A DNA stretch of 64,000 nucleotides, taken from contig CM069877.1 in NCBI GenBank assembly GCA_036172665.1, positions 13,040,501 through 13,104,500 on the forward strand. Reading direction: 5' to 3'. How positions within the stretch are numbered: position 1 is the stretch's first letter; each line of letters begins with the position of its first letter. Source of the DNA: Prosopocoilus inquinatus (Eukaryota; Arthropoda; Insecta; Coleoptera; Lucanidae). A model generated the notes under the pieces. The model did no database searches. It saw nothing but the letters and a program-made list of their open reading frames with translations, and was not told the origin of the DNA. The position numbers were made by a program, and so were the translations under genes. This document shows, in pieces, positions 21,316 to 32,890 of the stretch.

Positions 21316-21907
21316 ATAAAACGACCAAAAAATAATTCACTCGCCACTTAAATGACAAGTGTGACAAGTAAGAATTTGCCGCTTTAATTTAAAACGTCAA
21401 TTTGGCATAACGAGGGCGCCACAAGATGTACCTTCCAAGGCCTACTTTACAGAAACAGTTTTTTTGTAAATTGGAACGGCAATATAAGCGTCAAGCTTAT
21501 TAATAAAGTTGGCCACGCCCAAACGAGCTCAAAAGCGCAAAAGAGCGCGAAGCGTACGTTCTTACATACAACATACAACGTACGTTCGTACATACAACTT
21601 TCCATAAGTTTATAAATGAAGTCATGAAGGTCACGTGTTTAAAAGCCAAGTGTGCTTGAAGCGCAAAATTCAGAGCTAACGGGAAAACACCTTTTATCAA
21701 TAAGCTTGACACTTATTATCAATGTTGCCAAAGGTGGTGATTTATCACCAGATTTGGAGATTTTTGTTATTCAATAATTACCTGATGATTATTTAAAAAA
21801 ATCGGGATTTTCTGGTGCTCTTTCATAAAACATAAATAATAAAAAGAAATCTATAACATTAAAATGAAATGACGTGATTAAATTCTCTCTTACTCATAAA
21901 ACTCACA

Positions 21908-22520
21908 TACTGTTTCAAAATCAAAAAACCACCAACCTCGCAATTTACCTCCTCGACACAACCGGCAACACTGCTGCAAAAACGCGCTAGTTATAAATTT
22001 TGGGAAAAGAAATGTAAGGTTATGTGTCAAGCGTGTTTCAAGTTGACAGTTATAAGTTGTCAAAAAGACAATCATTAGCGCAAAGGAAAAAAAAATATAA
22101 AATTTGAGGCTTAACATTGGAAAACATCAAATAAATTTATCAGTAACCATTACAAAATGATGCAAACGTTCAACCTTAATATGGAAACAGAAAAGGAAGT
22201 AAATTATTAAGGCAAAAGTTACTGAAAGAAGGTCTGTTAGTTTTTCTTTAATTGTTGCTTCATTAAATTTTCAATTTCACTATAAACTTTGACAAAAGCT
22301 TCCTTTAACTATGCACTTAAAAGGCATTTTCGTGACATCGTTAAAATTTGATGAAAATTGCAAATTAGAAATATGACAATTCAAATTTTGACTGACGCAT
22401 AAAAATTACAGTGACAGCCTGAAGTACCAACCAATTTCAACCAAAATATATCCAGGGAAATTTGCTTTTTCACAACATAATTCAACAGGTGGTGGTTTTT
22501 TAATTTTGAAATAGAAAGTA
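21908..22520 (-). mobile_element. Inverted-repeat element, TTTCAAAAT..AAAACCACCA ends
   Basis: Ends TACTGTTTCAAAATC and TACTTTCTATTTCAAAATT (opposite strands), then AAAAAACCACCA on both sides. It is 613 bp. Related to 10106-10665. The open stretches inside are stop-bounded by chance and match no known protein. Confidence 0.65.
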
Positions 22521-23190
22521 AAGCTATATCGTTCATTTTAATCACGGTTGTAATGTAAAATATTTGCAAGAAGGCACTTTTCTTCGTAAACTGTGAACTC
22601 TTTTGTACAAATTCATATATTTTTAGTAGTGTTAGAATTAGAAAATTTAAACACAGACGACATTTGATAATCGAAAGCAAGAAAGTACTCCTAGTAGGCA
22701 ATTATATTACAGTGTCCTGTAATTTTTTTAAACTGTAGTATTTTTAGTTATTAGTTTAGTTGTTAGTGACTGTATAAACCGTTGATTGAGATATTTCAAT
22801 CAACGGTATAAACCTTACTTAAGTATCAAATTATTCATCTTCAGTTTTCACGTTAAAATTCCTATTCGGCAATCTGATTTTTACGGAACTAAACAAGCTT
22901 TCGCTAACGCTAACTAAAATTTGTTGTTAAAAATAAAATTTTAATTAGTAGATAATATTGCATTTTTAATGATATAAAATTGAGGTTACTTTCTGCGGCA
23001 AGTGACAGTTGTAAATAAGAGTACTAATCTAAGATATACGTTCGTTAATCGCAGGAGATAATCGTTGTCATGATCGACAGTTCGGCGGAAATAATATATT
23101 ACCGAATCATGTTTGTAAACTATCAAACATAAAAATGTACTAATGTAGAAATTTTTCTGTTGTCAACCCCGGACACTTGAGATCGATCGC
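22521..23190. other. No gene recognised
   Basis: AT-rich. The start of a GAAAGCAAAAA-family MITE is visible near 22666-22735; nothing else identifiable. Confidence 0.35.
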
Positions 23191-24275
23191 TTTGTACGTG
23201 TTTTCTTTTTTTTTTTCTTGTTTATTTAATATTTTTTCTTTCCCTTTTTTTTCTTATTTTAAGGGATTTTAGATTTTTCCTACCAGTTTCTTGACTTGTC
23301 TATCCATTCTTCTACTGTTTTTTTTTCTTCTTCTTTCTCGCATTCTTTTCTTTTTTCTCTTTTTTTCTTTTTATAGAATATAATAGAATTGGTTTTAGCA
23401 TTTTATTATCTTCTTTTTACATTCTTTTTTATTTCCTTCGGATTTAATTTTATTTGCAAAAACTTTCGTCGATTTTCATTGCTTTTGTCAAACTCAGTAT
23501 CGTAGTACTTCTGTTTATTTTATTTATGAATTCATTTTCTGCTGCCGTCATATTTCTGTTTTGTTTCTTTTTATCAAATTTATTTTTCCCATTTTTGTTG
23601 ACTGACGCTTTTTTTTATAGTTGTCTTTGTTTTGAACTGTTTTTGTTTCGTCTGGAGATTCATTTGTTTTTTGTTCCTCTTAGTCGTCACTTTTCTTTTG
23701 TTTTTTTCTACTGTTCTGTTTTTGTTGACTGGCGCTTTTAATGTAGTTTTCTTTGTTTTCTACTAATTTCTTTTGTTTTTTTTTCTGTTCTTTACGCTTT
23801 CGCACCATGCTTCTCTTTTCGAACAGATTTTTCGCATTTTATATTATCGTTTTTCATTTGTTTTGTGTCCATTACAGTCATGATCTTCTGTTTTATGCCC
23901 CGAATTTCGTCGTTTGTTTCTTTTTTCGTTTCCTTACACCGTGTGTTTTAACTTTTCGAAGTTTACTTTTATTTTCTACGAACTTTTTGGTTCGTCCGGA
24001 AAACTGTTTTTTTTTTATTCAAGTTGGCGTTGCTTCTTTTGTTTTATTTCTTCGTTTCATGCCTTGTATTTTGTTGCTGTCTCTTTTACCTCTTCTTTTA
24101 TTTCTGATTTTTTGCAGGTTATTATTTTTTTATTAGTTTTGATTTTTGATTTTACAAATCGACCATTTTTTATTTGTTTATTTTTTATGGGGGTCGACAA
24201 CAGAGATCATTATTTGTTTTCTTTTTGTTATATTTTATTGTACGTATATTATCTCTGTTTGTATTTTCTTTAGTC
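23191..24275. repeat. Long T-rich simple-like tract
   Basis: About 1.1 kb strongly biased to T (and C) on the plus strand, with recurring TTCGTTTT, TTTTCTTT and GTTGACTGACGCTTTT blocks. Long open frames here are rich in Phe, Leu and Ser because of composition and should not be taken as genes. Similar tracts lie at 7.7-8.1, 46.2-47.4 kb and, on the other strand, 30.2-32.0 and 35.3-35.9 kb. Confidence 0.7.
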
Positions 24276-25564
24276 CTTTGGAGCAAAAAAAGGATAGTTC
24301 ATTTTGGCAAGTGCCAAATCAATTACTTTACTTTTTAATTAATCTGTATGATTAATTAATGAGTCGTTTTTGTTTGGTAGGTGGTATTATTTTTTGTTGT
24401 TTTATTATTACAGGAAATTTACATTTTTTATTTAATCCTGCTAATGTAATACAATTAATTAGTATTTTTTACACTTCGGAGTTTGACGTAATTGGGCTAC
24501 TTTTTGCAATGCGTTTGACTACATTTTCCAAAAAAAAAAAAAACCCTGTTGTCAATACTCTGTTATAAGGTTGGGCCAGTATAAAATTCGAAGATGTTTT
24601 GCCCGCGAGAAAAGGAACGAATGCAAAATAAAACATATTTTAGAGCGAGTAAAATTGTATCAAATTAATTATGTACTTGAAATTTCGCGAACTTGTTTAG
24701 TCGCTTTGGCAACAGTGAATAATAAATCTGAAATGCAATGCATCCTTGATCATCATCAGTCATCCAAAAAGGCCAGAGTGTTGCATAATTAATTGCAATC
24801 CAAAAACCCAAAACCGAAATATTCCATTTCACTGTTTGCTTGCAGTGTTGCCAAAATAATAAAAGCGACTTTACTTCCGTAAATGAAATTTCACGGTAAT
24901 TACCAAAGGGAGGATCTAAGAAAGTGAACTGCTTGAAACCAGTTTGATACAGCGGCAGTCCGGGGGTCTAAATCGAAGCGTTAAATGTTCCACCCGCTTA
25001 TACGTGATTTTTAATCAATCAGTCTAGTATCGCCACGTAACAACGCGAATATAATTCCGGAAGCTAATAACAGGTCTTTCTTGAATTTAGAAACAACAAT
25101 TTAGTTGATTTCAATTAAATAGAAACACGACGCGTCTCTGCAGCACACTCTCTCGTGCGCATCGTGTCCGAGCATCGCAGTCAACCGCGACATTATTGTG
25201 AATCATGCCGTCCTAACGAATGCATTATTACTTTGGCTTACTGATTGTTCACTATCAGCTAGACGCGCAGCGCCAGCAAATATGTTGAAACGTATACACA
25301 ATCTATTTATAATAATAACAATAACTAATAGCAATAGTAAAGTTTTACACACTTTTTTCTGTCCGCCATGTGGTAATTACAAGTTTGTTTAGTTTTTTCG
25401 TAATACACGTCAGTGCAGAAATTCTTGGGTTTCTATTAGAAGCCTGTTTTACGTCTTATGACTTTTGGTAACGTTTTAGTTTTAGCACAAGTTTTAGTAA
25501 CAAATTTTGTTTAGTTTTGTATAGGTGTCCAACCGCATAAAATCTTTTATGACCTTTAGTTGTA
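24276..25564. other. No gene recognised
   Basis: A GC-richer patch at about 25070-25270 (with CTCTCGTGCGCATCGTG) could be a promoter or untranslated exon, but no reading frame or conserved signal supports a specific call. Confidence 0.3.
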
Positions 25565-27206
25565 CAGGGTGGCCCAACGATGCGTATTTCTTCTGTGAGG
25601 CTTATGGGAAAAAAATAAAAAAGAAATCTATAAATAATTTTATACTAGACAATACGCGACATATTGTAAAATTATTTTGAACTATACAGAGTGATCAGAA
25701 AGATGGTGGTTCGTGGGAACTTATTTATTTTTTTTAATGGAACACCCTGTATATTTTTAGATATTTGGATGCCCCACAGTGAGCTGATCATAACGGTACA
25801 AAGATATATTGATTTCATTGAATAACTTTCGTAAAATAATTTTTTTTTCTTGAAGAATTTTTCAAAAATTCTGTCAGTTTGAATATGAATTTCTGATTAC
25901 TGAGGTAACACAGACGAACGAAAATCTAACACGATATTTTTTAGGACTTTGGCCTTTATGAAAATGTGAACAAAATTAAGATATCTTTTTGCATTATACC
26001 GAGCGATCGATACTTACGGAACATTCGGTTTTTTTTTTAAATAGAACGGGCTACTTTTTATTTCAGAAATCGATAGCACTTAAATGCAGCTTTCTGCTGA
26101 TATAAAGTTATATCGGGTGTCCCGCGACTTGTGCTCACCTTTCTAGAATTTTTATTTATTTATCGATTAACCTGAATTTTAGAGACGATAAACTAAACAA
26201 AAAATGGAATTTTTCGACATACTGATAGTCGTCATAGGACTTCCGGTTTCGCCGGAAGTGAAATCAACTTTCTTATTTTAAATGGAACACCCTATATATT
26301 TTTACATATTTAAAATCTACGGAGCATTACGAGTCCGAATACATACATCAATTGTTAATTTTGGTTTCCATGACAACGAAAAAAAAACTTTTTTATTTTT
26401 CAATCTAGAAAGTTATGAATCGCATTTTTTGGATCTAATGCGTTCAAATGTTTCGAAAAAATCACTCCTTTGATGGTATTTTGATTTTTAACATTTTTAC
26501 AGTATTTGAAATTTTCATTAGCTCTTAACTCATTTTTTTCGATAGAACCTCATATGTTTCTTAGCTTAGTTCAACTGAACATTTTTTTCTGAGTACGCTG
26601 ATACCAAATATGTCCTATTTTCTTTGAATGTCATTTGAAATAAAGGGAGTGTAAAATTTCAATAAAACATGCTCTGTTTTAAATTATTTTCAAAGAAAAT
26701 ATGACGTATTTGGTATCAGCGAATTCAGAAAAAAATGTTCAGTTGAACTAAACTAAGAAACATCTGAGGTTCTATCGAAAAAAATGAGTTAAGAGCTAAT
26801 GAAAATTTCAAATACTGTAAAAATGTTAAAAATCAAAATACCATCAAAGGAGTGATTTTTTCGAAACACTTGATCGCATTAGATCGAAAAAATGCGATTC
26901 ATAGCTTTCTAGATTGAAGTATAAAAAAGTTTTTTTTTCGTTGTCTTGGAAACCAAAATTAACAATTGATACGTATTCGGACTCGTAATGCTCCATAGAT
27001 TTTAAATATGTAAAAATATATATGGTGTTCCATTTAAAATAAGAAAGTTGACATCACTTCCGGCGAAACCGGAAGTCCTATGACAACTATCATACGTCGA
27101 AAAAATCCATTTTTTGTTTAGTTTATCGTCTCCAAAATTCAGGTTAATCGATTAATAAATAAAGATTCTAGAAAGGTGAGCACATGGCGCGGTTCACCCG
27201 GTATAT

Positions 27207-27560
27207 ACAGGTGTCCCACTTAAGGCGGATTCTTTCATACCTCTCTAGTTATTAATTTTACGAAAAAATGTTTCAAATGAAAGTTTTACAGGACCATGTG
27301 GAGAATATTTCAAAATTATTTTGACGTGTACAGAGTGTTCCGTTTAGCCTGGGCGTTAGGTCACTTCGTTATTTTAAATGGAACACCCTAAATATTTTTA
27401 CATTTTCGGGTTCTGGATTGAATTTTAATGTGACCTTGTGTACAATTCATAGGATCTAATCTAAACCGTTTTCGCGTTATTCAACTTTTTAAAAAAAATA
27501 TCGTCGCTCTTGCAGTACCTCAAACAAATGCAAATATCTTCCGAACAAATGACGTCAGGG
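27207..27560 (+). repeat. Insertion related to 60838-61195
   Basis: GTGTCCCACTTAAGGCGGAT through CAAATGACGTCAGG is the reverse complement of 60838-61195, with few differences. Confidence 0.7.
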
Positions 27561-27613
27561 TCGATTAATAAATAAAGATTCTAGAAGGGTGAGCATATGG
27601 CGCGGGACACCCG

Positions 27614-27893
27614 GTATACCTTTATTTTTAATAATATCGTCACTAGAAATTTTCTTTTCATAAGTATTTCAATGGTCGGCGTTTTAAACTATACTCCCAG
27701 TATTGCCACTTTCCTACCTAAATTCAATCATTCGAAGTCATTTTTCGATCATTTGATTCTACTTTCAAAGATCTCTAATTTGAATACCCCCGCGACAGAA
27801 TTTATTTTACCAAAAATAATTTAAAAACAGACCATTGAAATACTTGTAAAAAGAAAATTTTTTATGACGAAATTATTAAATATAAAGGTATAT
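27614..27893. repeat. Small nested inverted repeat
   Basis: ATACCTTTATTTTTAATAAT at the left and its mirror at 27875-27893 enclose about 280 bp. The GACCATTGAAATACTT block also appears in both orientations. Confidence 0.55.
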
Positions 27894-28440
27894 AACCTTA
27901 TATCAGCAGAAAGCTACATTTAAGTGCTATCTATTTCTGAAATAAAAAGTAGGCCGTTGCATTAAAAAAAAATAAGATACCGAATGTTTCGTAAGTATCG
28001 ATCGCTCGGTATAATGCAAAAAGATATCTTAATTTTGTTTACATTTTCATAAAGGCCAAAGTCCCAAAAATATCGTGTTAGATTTTCGTTAGTCTGTGTT
28101 ATCTCATTAATCAGAAATTCATATTCAAACTGACTGAATTTTTGCAAAATTCTTCAGAAAACAAAATTTATTTTACGAAAGTAGTTCAATGAAATCAATA
28201 TATCTTTATACCGTTGTAATCTGCTCATTGCGGCGCATCCAAATATCTTAAAATATACAGGGTGTTCCATTAAAAAAAAATAGTTTCCACGAACCACAAT
28301 TTTTCTGATCACTCTGTATACTTCAAAATAATTTTACAATATGCCGCGTATTGTCTATTATAAAATTCTTTATCGATTTTTTTTCCTAATTTCTTTCCTA
28401 TAGGCCTCACAGAAGAAATACGCATCGTTGGGCCACCCTG

Positions 28441-29002
28441 TATAGGCAAGTTTTAAACATGTCGATTTAAAAACTCTGCTGTATTTAGCAACTTAATAAT
28501 AATATCAAGAAGGCTTTGTTGTTTTTTTTTTCTTCAACGCAACTTGTAATTATTAGGTACGTTAATTATAGTATACATTTCAATTAATAAGTCACGAGCA
28601 CGAGAGAGAGGTATGAATAAATAATAAGATTCCCAGAACGAATTACCTTGTCGGGTTATTAAAAGATAATGTCTCATGCACATTTGCATAAGTGATAAAG
28701 GCTAATTAAAATTGTGCATCAACAAACACCTGCAGGCTAATTTTAGATGATCTAAATTGAAGGAAAAAAAATGATAAGATTTGACTGCTGTCGTCTCCCA
28801 AAGTGTTTGTATGCACTTCATAATCACTTTGTAGAGACAGACATAATGCGCAATATTGAGTCATTGTATTGTATTGTGCAATATCAATGCTCCGTCTTTT
28901 GTTTTGTGAGAAAAAAAAAGGTACTTGAAAACAATCTGATGAGCAGTTTACATTCATAAAGCATTGTTGGGCAACATGCTCGGCAACATATTCGGCAACA
29001 CA
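28441..29002. other. No gene recognised
   Basis: AT-rich, no supported feature. Confidence 0.35.
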
Positions 29003-29294
29003 AGCTGCTTTCTTTTGTTTAAAAGTTTGAATCTGGTTTCGAATAGTTTGAATCTGGATTTCGTAGTTGCTGCAACAAAACACTTCAGATTTGAATTATT
29101 GATTGACAGTTCGCCTGTAAATAACTGCAATTCAATCCAAATGAAATATAAAAATATTTTGATTCGAAAGGGAAAGGGATTATCGATCGGGACTGAATTT
29201 CCAAGGAGTGGGGATTAATCCGTTTGCAAAAGAACGTCCGTCTTTGAATCTAAACGCGTTTGGGCCAAGTTTTCGTGAGCGAAAGAAAGCACCT
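29003..29294 (+). mobile_element. MITE, AGGTGCTTTCTTTCG ends, copy 1
   Basis: Begins AGCTGCTTTCTTTTG and ends CGAAAGAAAGCACCT. The interior has TTTCGAATAGTTTGAATC and GATTGACAGTTCGCC. 292 bp. Confidence 0.75.
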
Positions 29295-29362
29295 AAAATT
29301 ATTGATATTTTAGAAAAGGTGTACATAACGTCACTCAATGTGCAAAGAGTCATAAGTACTAT

Positions 29363-29594
29363 AGGTGCTTCCTTTCGCTCACAAAATCGTGATCTAAACG
29401 TGTTTTGATTCAAAAACAGACATTCTTTTCTTTTAATCTCTCTATTTTTAAAACTTATTTGGATTGAATTATGGTTATTTAAGAATGAACTGTCAATCAA
29501 AAATTCAAGTGAGGTGTTTTGTTGCAACAACTACGAACTTCAGATCCAAACTATTCGAAACACGATTCAAAGTTTTAAGCGAAAGAAAGCACCT
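29363..29594 (-). mobile_element. MITE, AGGTGCTTTCTTTCG ends, copy 2 (inverted)
   Basis: AGGTGCTTCCTTTCGCTC to GCGAAAGAAAGCACCT, 232 bp, opposite orientation to copy 1 and only 68 bp away. Together they can form a hairpin. Confidence 0.75.
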
Positions 29595-29859
29595 TTAGTC
29601 CACCGATTACCCCAGTTAGAGATAGTCGAGTCCGTGTAAATTTTTGGGTATATTTTCCCCTCCACAAAAATTGCAATTTTCCTTCTCAACTTTCAGATGT
29701 CGCTCTAAAAAATAATTTTTTTAGGAAAGCGCGGGATATTTGAATTGGTAAATTTAAGAAAACGCCGTATATTCGGGGGCGGACGTCCTAGTATTGGTTT
29801 GCGGCAATTTTTCATAATGGATCGACACCGATCAAGCTATCAATCGAAAATGAACGTTG

Positions 29860-29962
29860 AGTGCTTTCTCAATTATAATTCGGTCCAGTTAAAGATTAAA
29901 AACTTTTTACATGTATTTTTTTAATGTAATAATTGTCAGGTTTTTGTAGGAAAGAAAGCACT
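29860..29962. mobile_element. Short MITE with AGTGCTTTCT ends
   Basis: AGTGCTTTCTCAATT to GAAAGAAAGCACT. It has the same terminal motif as its neighbours with a different 80-bp interior. Confidence 0.5.
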
Positions 29963-29974
29963 TATATCTTCTAA

Positions 29975-30023
29975 TGGGCGCGTTCAGCGGCTGAGTAAGC
30001 ATCTCAGCCGCTGAACACGCCCA
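29975..30023. repeat. 49-bp near-perfect hairpin with GGGCGCGTTCAG ends
   Basis: TGGGCGCGTTCAGCGGCTGA and its mirror, one mismatch, around the 7-base loop TAAGCAT. Its ends match the foldback MITEs at 15126 and 38085. Confidence 0.7.
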
Positions 30024-30084
30024 ATGACTTGACCACACCCTGTGAAAGTGAAATGCATTATGCATTTCAAACTTCAGTTATTCT

Positions 30085-31179
30085 CAATGTTGCCAACCTT
30101 AAGAAAAAAGTCATTAAATCTAGGGATAATTTCAAACGGAAGGGAAAAATTGCACAGACTCATGAAAATCTAGGGCCTTTCAATTTTTAGCATCATTAGT
30201 TTATTTCCATTTGAAAATTCTCTTACACTCCAAAATAAAGAACGACTTTTGTTTTTCTTTTAAGCGTAGTTTTTTTTTTTCATTTTCTTTTTGGCAATTT
30301 TGATAGCAGTTAGTCGTTTTTTTTCTTACCGTCTTATTAATAAAGCTCCATTTTAATACTCCTTCTAATAATTAAAAATACTTATAAAATCTATTGAAGA
30401 AAATTAAATAAGTAAATGAATGAATGTCACTTGTTTTTCTTAACAAATGACGATCGATTCACTTGGAAAATTCTTGCTCATCTGATTTTGGAAAACGCAA
30501 CCTAACAAAAAGCTGAAACAAGAAAAGAGCAATATTTTTGACTGTTGGAAAAACAAACTAATCATCAGAATTGAAAAGAAAAAAAAAACGATAACTCCAA
30601 AAGAAGAAAAATGAAAGAGAACAAGAGAAAGAAAGAAAATCCATAACAAAAATTAAAAAAAAATTCAAACAGTGACAGCAACAACAAAAAAAATAGAAAA
30701 TTTAAAAAGTAACAGAAATCTTAAGAACGAATTTCGAACTCCGAAGAAAACCGATAAACAAACGATGCGACGATCGCAGAAAAAACCAAAACGAAACGGA
30801 AATACCTAGCGCGGATTTGAAAGTTAAAACAGGAAAAAAAGAATAATTTTGTCTTATTAATTAATTGATTATTAAATTAAATATCAAAGGATTTTTAACG
30901 CAGAAGTCTTTAGGTGTTTTCTTTCGCTGAAAAGTTTGAATCGTGTTTCGAATAGTTTGGACTTGAATCTCGTAGTTATTGCAACAAAACCCCTGACTTG
31001 AATTTTTGATTGACAGTTCATATGTAAATAACCATAATTCAATACAAACAAGTTTTAAAAATAGAGAGATTCAAAGAATGTATGTTTTTGAATCAAAACA
31101 CGTTTAGATCACGATTTTGTGAGCGACAGAAAGCACCTTTTATAATTATATTTGAAAATTAATGAGTTGGCTACACTGG
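30085..31179. mobile_element. CAGTGTTGCCAAC element with purine-rich interior, copy A
   Basis: Starts CAATGTTGCCAACC followed by GTCATTAAATCTAGGGATAA; ends GTTGGCTACACTG. The interior is A/G-biased. Copy 3 of the AGGTGCTTTC MITE (30912-31138) is nested near its right end. Confidence 0.6.
30912..31138 (+). mobile_element. MITE, AGGTGCTTTCTTTCG ends, copy 3
   Basis: AGGTGTTTTCTTTCGCTG to GAGCGACAGAAAGCACCT, 227 bp, the same interior blocks as copies 1 and 2. Confidence 0.75.
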
Positions 31180-31214
31180 ATTAGCATTCAAGTTTTACGG
31201 GAATTTTCTCCACG

Positions 31215-32205
31215 CGGTGTTGCCAACTTAGGGAAAAAGTCGCTAAATCTAGGGATAATTTCAAACAAAAGGGAAAAGTTGAAAATACTCATTAAAATCC
31301 AGGGAATTTTTCAACTTCTTGGGAACAAAAGAGGTCGCTATATTTTTCGAGAAAGGCAGAAAGAGACAAAAATCTCCAAAGATATTATAATTATTAGATT
31401 TATGAAAAATTCAAAGCAATTTAAAAAAAAAACGAGAAACTTTTTGATAATCGAGAAAACCACTACAAATTAAAAAATTCCTGACTAAAGTAAGAAAATA
31501 ACTCAAAATGAATTGTAGACTTAAATTACAAAAATAATAATAAGGAACACGAACAAAAACAAATTTCTGTCATAATGCTTATTTGCCAAATTAAAATTTA
31601 TGAAGACAACAGGAAAAAGAAATGACCACTAATTTATTCGCGAAGGAAAAAGAAGAGCTGAAAATTTTTGATTATTTAATTCCCGAAAAAAAGGAAAAAT
31701 AAATGACGATCGCAAATTTCATCAAGGAAAAAAGGAAAACCACAAAAAAATACGAAAGGAAAAGAAATAATTTCAGGAGATAAACAAAAAGAAAGAAAGA
31801 AAAAAAAAACAAATTATTAATTCGAAGTGATAAATAATAAATTAAGAACAATAACGGCAATAGCACAAAAATAATCAAAAAATGACAGAAATATTTGAAA
31901 GTGGAAACAAATGAGGATCGCAAGAAAAAATCAAAATGGAACGGAAATCTGATTGCTGCCAAAGACGTTAAAATGCTAGGTTAGGTTTTTTTAAATATCT
32001 TTTTCGTTTATCAACATTTAATTCCAGATTAAAAGATTTTTTTATAAATGTACCTATGTATGTTAATAAATATTTTTATTGTTTTATTGTAAACGTAGTT
32101 TTAATTTTAACCTCCTATTTAAATTTCCCCGATTAATTTAGGGAATTCTATGGAAATACTGAATGTCGAAAAAGGAATTTTTGGTCGAGTTGATTGGCAA
32201 CACTG
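31215..32205. mobile_element. CAGTGTTGCCAAC element with purine-rich interior, copy B
   Basis: CGGTGTTGCCAACTTAGG to GATTGGCAACACTG, 991 bp. Its start repeats that of copy A (TAAATCTAGGGATAATTTCA). A direct repeat, AGCATTCAA, follows both copy A (31183) and copy B (32209), so the two may be a tandem duplication. Confidence 0.6.
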
Positions 32206-32606
32206 AACAGCATTCAATTTTAAGTGGTTGACGAGCACGTTATTGCGTTGCAAATCTAATTTTTTTTTTTAATTGTTTTAAATAAAGTTTTTAAAAAGTC
32301 CCGATGAACATGATACAATTTTCCAAGGATAATGTCCCGATTACGAAACTTATAGCATTTTACACTGGCTGCACCGGTGTGTACTGAGTGTATCTCTATC
32401 TAGTTTTATTACATAAAGCTGAACCGAGATGGAGATACATTCAGTACGCACTGCAGTGCAGTGCAGCCAGTGGAAAGCGCTGTTAGAAATTGTGTTGTAG
32501 TAAAAACATGCGCTTAGAATGCACTCTCCAATTATAACGAAAATATTTAGAGGGGGTCTCAAAATTGGATTGCGTCTGGGGCCTCTCAAGTGTTAAATCC
32601 ACTACT
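32206..32606. mobile_element. Right-hand part of a hAT-like element
   Basis: Matches the right half of 61204-62340: the GGTTATTGCGTTCCAAAT region, GTAGTAAAAACATGC, ATATTTAGAGGGGG, and GGGGCCTCTCAA. It ends with a decayed CCACTACTG terminus. The left end is missing, and 32355-32480 is inserted. Confidence 0.6.
32355..32480. mobile_element. Foldback MITE with CACTGGCTGCAC ends
   Basis: Near-palindromic. The arms contain CACTGGCTGCAC and GTACTGAGTGTATCTC, with mirrors. The inner block is shared with 54421-54546. Confidence 0.7.
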
Positions 32607-32633
32607 GATAATTATTAAAAAGTGTACTTTTAC

Positions 32634-32890
32634 GGCCGAAAACAGAAAAAAATAATAGATAGTTACAGTTTCCTGTAATTTTCTTTCCTCCGAAAAGATT
32701 TTAAGTATTTATACTAAAAGTTTAAATGCGACTTCAGAGCTGTTACAAAACAGACTCTTGAGTTAGTCAAATCTGAAAACTGGAAATTTTTAAGTGTCAC
32801 GTGTAAAGCCGTATTTAAACAGTGCTATTTTGGAAAGGGAAAAATTACAGGAAACTGTAATTGTCTATTATTTTTTTTTGCTTTCGACTT
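32634..32890. mobile_element. MITE of the GAAAGCAAAAA/TTACAGTTTCCTGTAA family
   Basis: GCCGAAAACAGAAAAAAATA and AGTTACAGTTTCCTGTAATT on the left, mirrored by AAATTACAGGAAACTGTAAT and TTTGCTTTCGAC on the right. Confidence 0.65.

Larger units (their letters stand above)
20395..21498. mobile_element. Inverted-repeat element with GCCGTTCCAATTT ends, containing two nested MITEs
   Basis: Left AAGCTTTATATGGCCGTTCC and, from the right on the opposite strand, AAGCTT then TTATATTGCCGTTCCAATTT. Two smaller insertions (20488-20792, 21190-21315) lie inside. Confidence 0.55.
25565..28440. mobile_element. 2.9-kb mariner-type foldback element with nested insertions
   Basis: The ends CAGGGTGGCCCAACGATGCG are mirrored, with TA on both sides (25563-25564 and 28441-28442). 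Outer arms of about 480 bp (25565-26042 and 27963-28440) are inverted copies. Inside them a second inverted pair (about 26110-26660 and 26680-27200) shares AAATGGAACACCCTATATAT and CCGGAAGTGAAATC blocks. A further segment, 27207-27560, belongs to the family seen inverted at 60838-61195. No transposase gene survives. Confidence 0.7.

Noticed and set aside
23454..24568. Overlapping long frames rich in Phe, Leu and Ser
   Set aside because: Produced by T-rich composition. They occur in several frames at once and show no domain.
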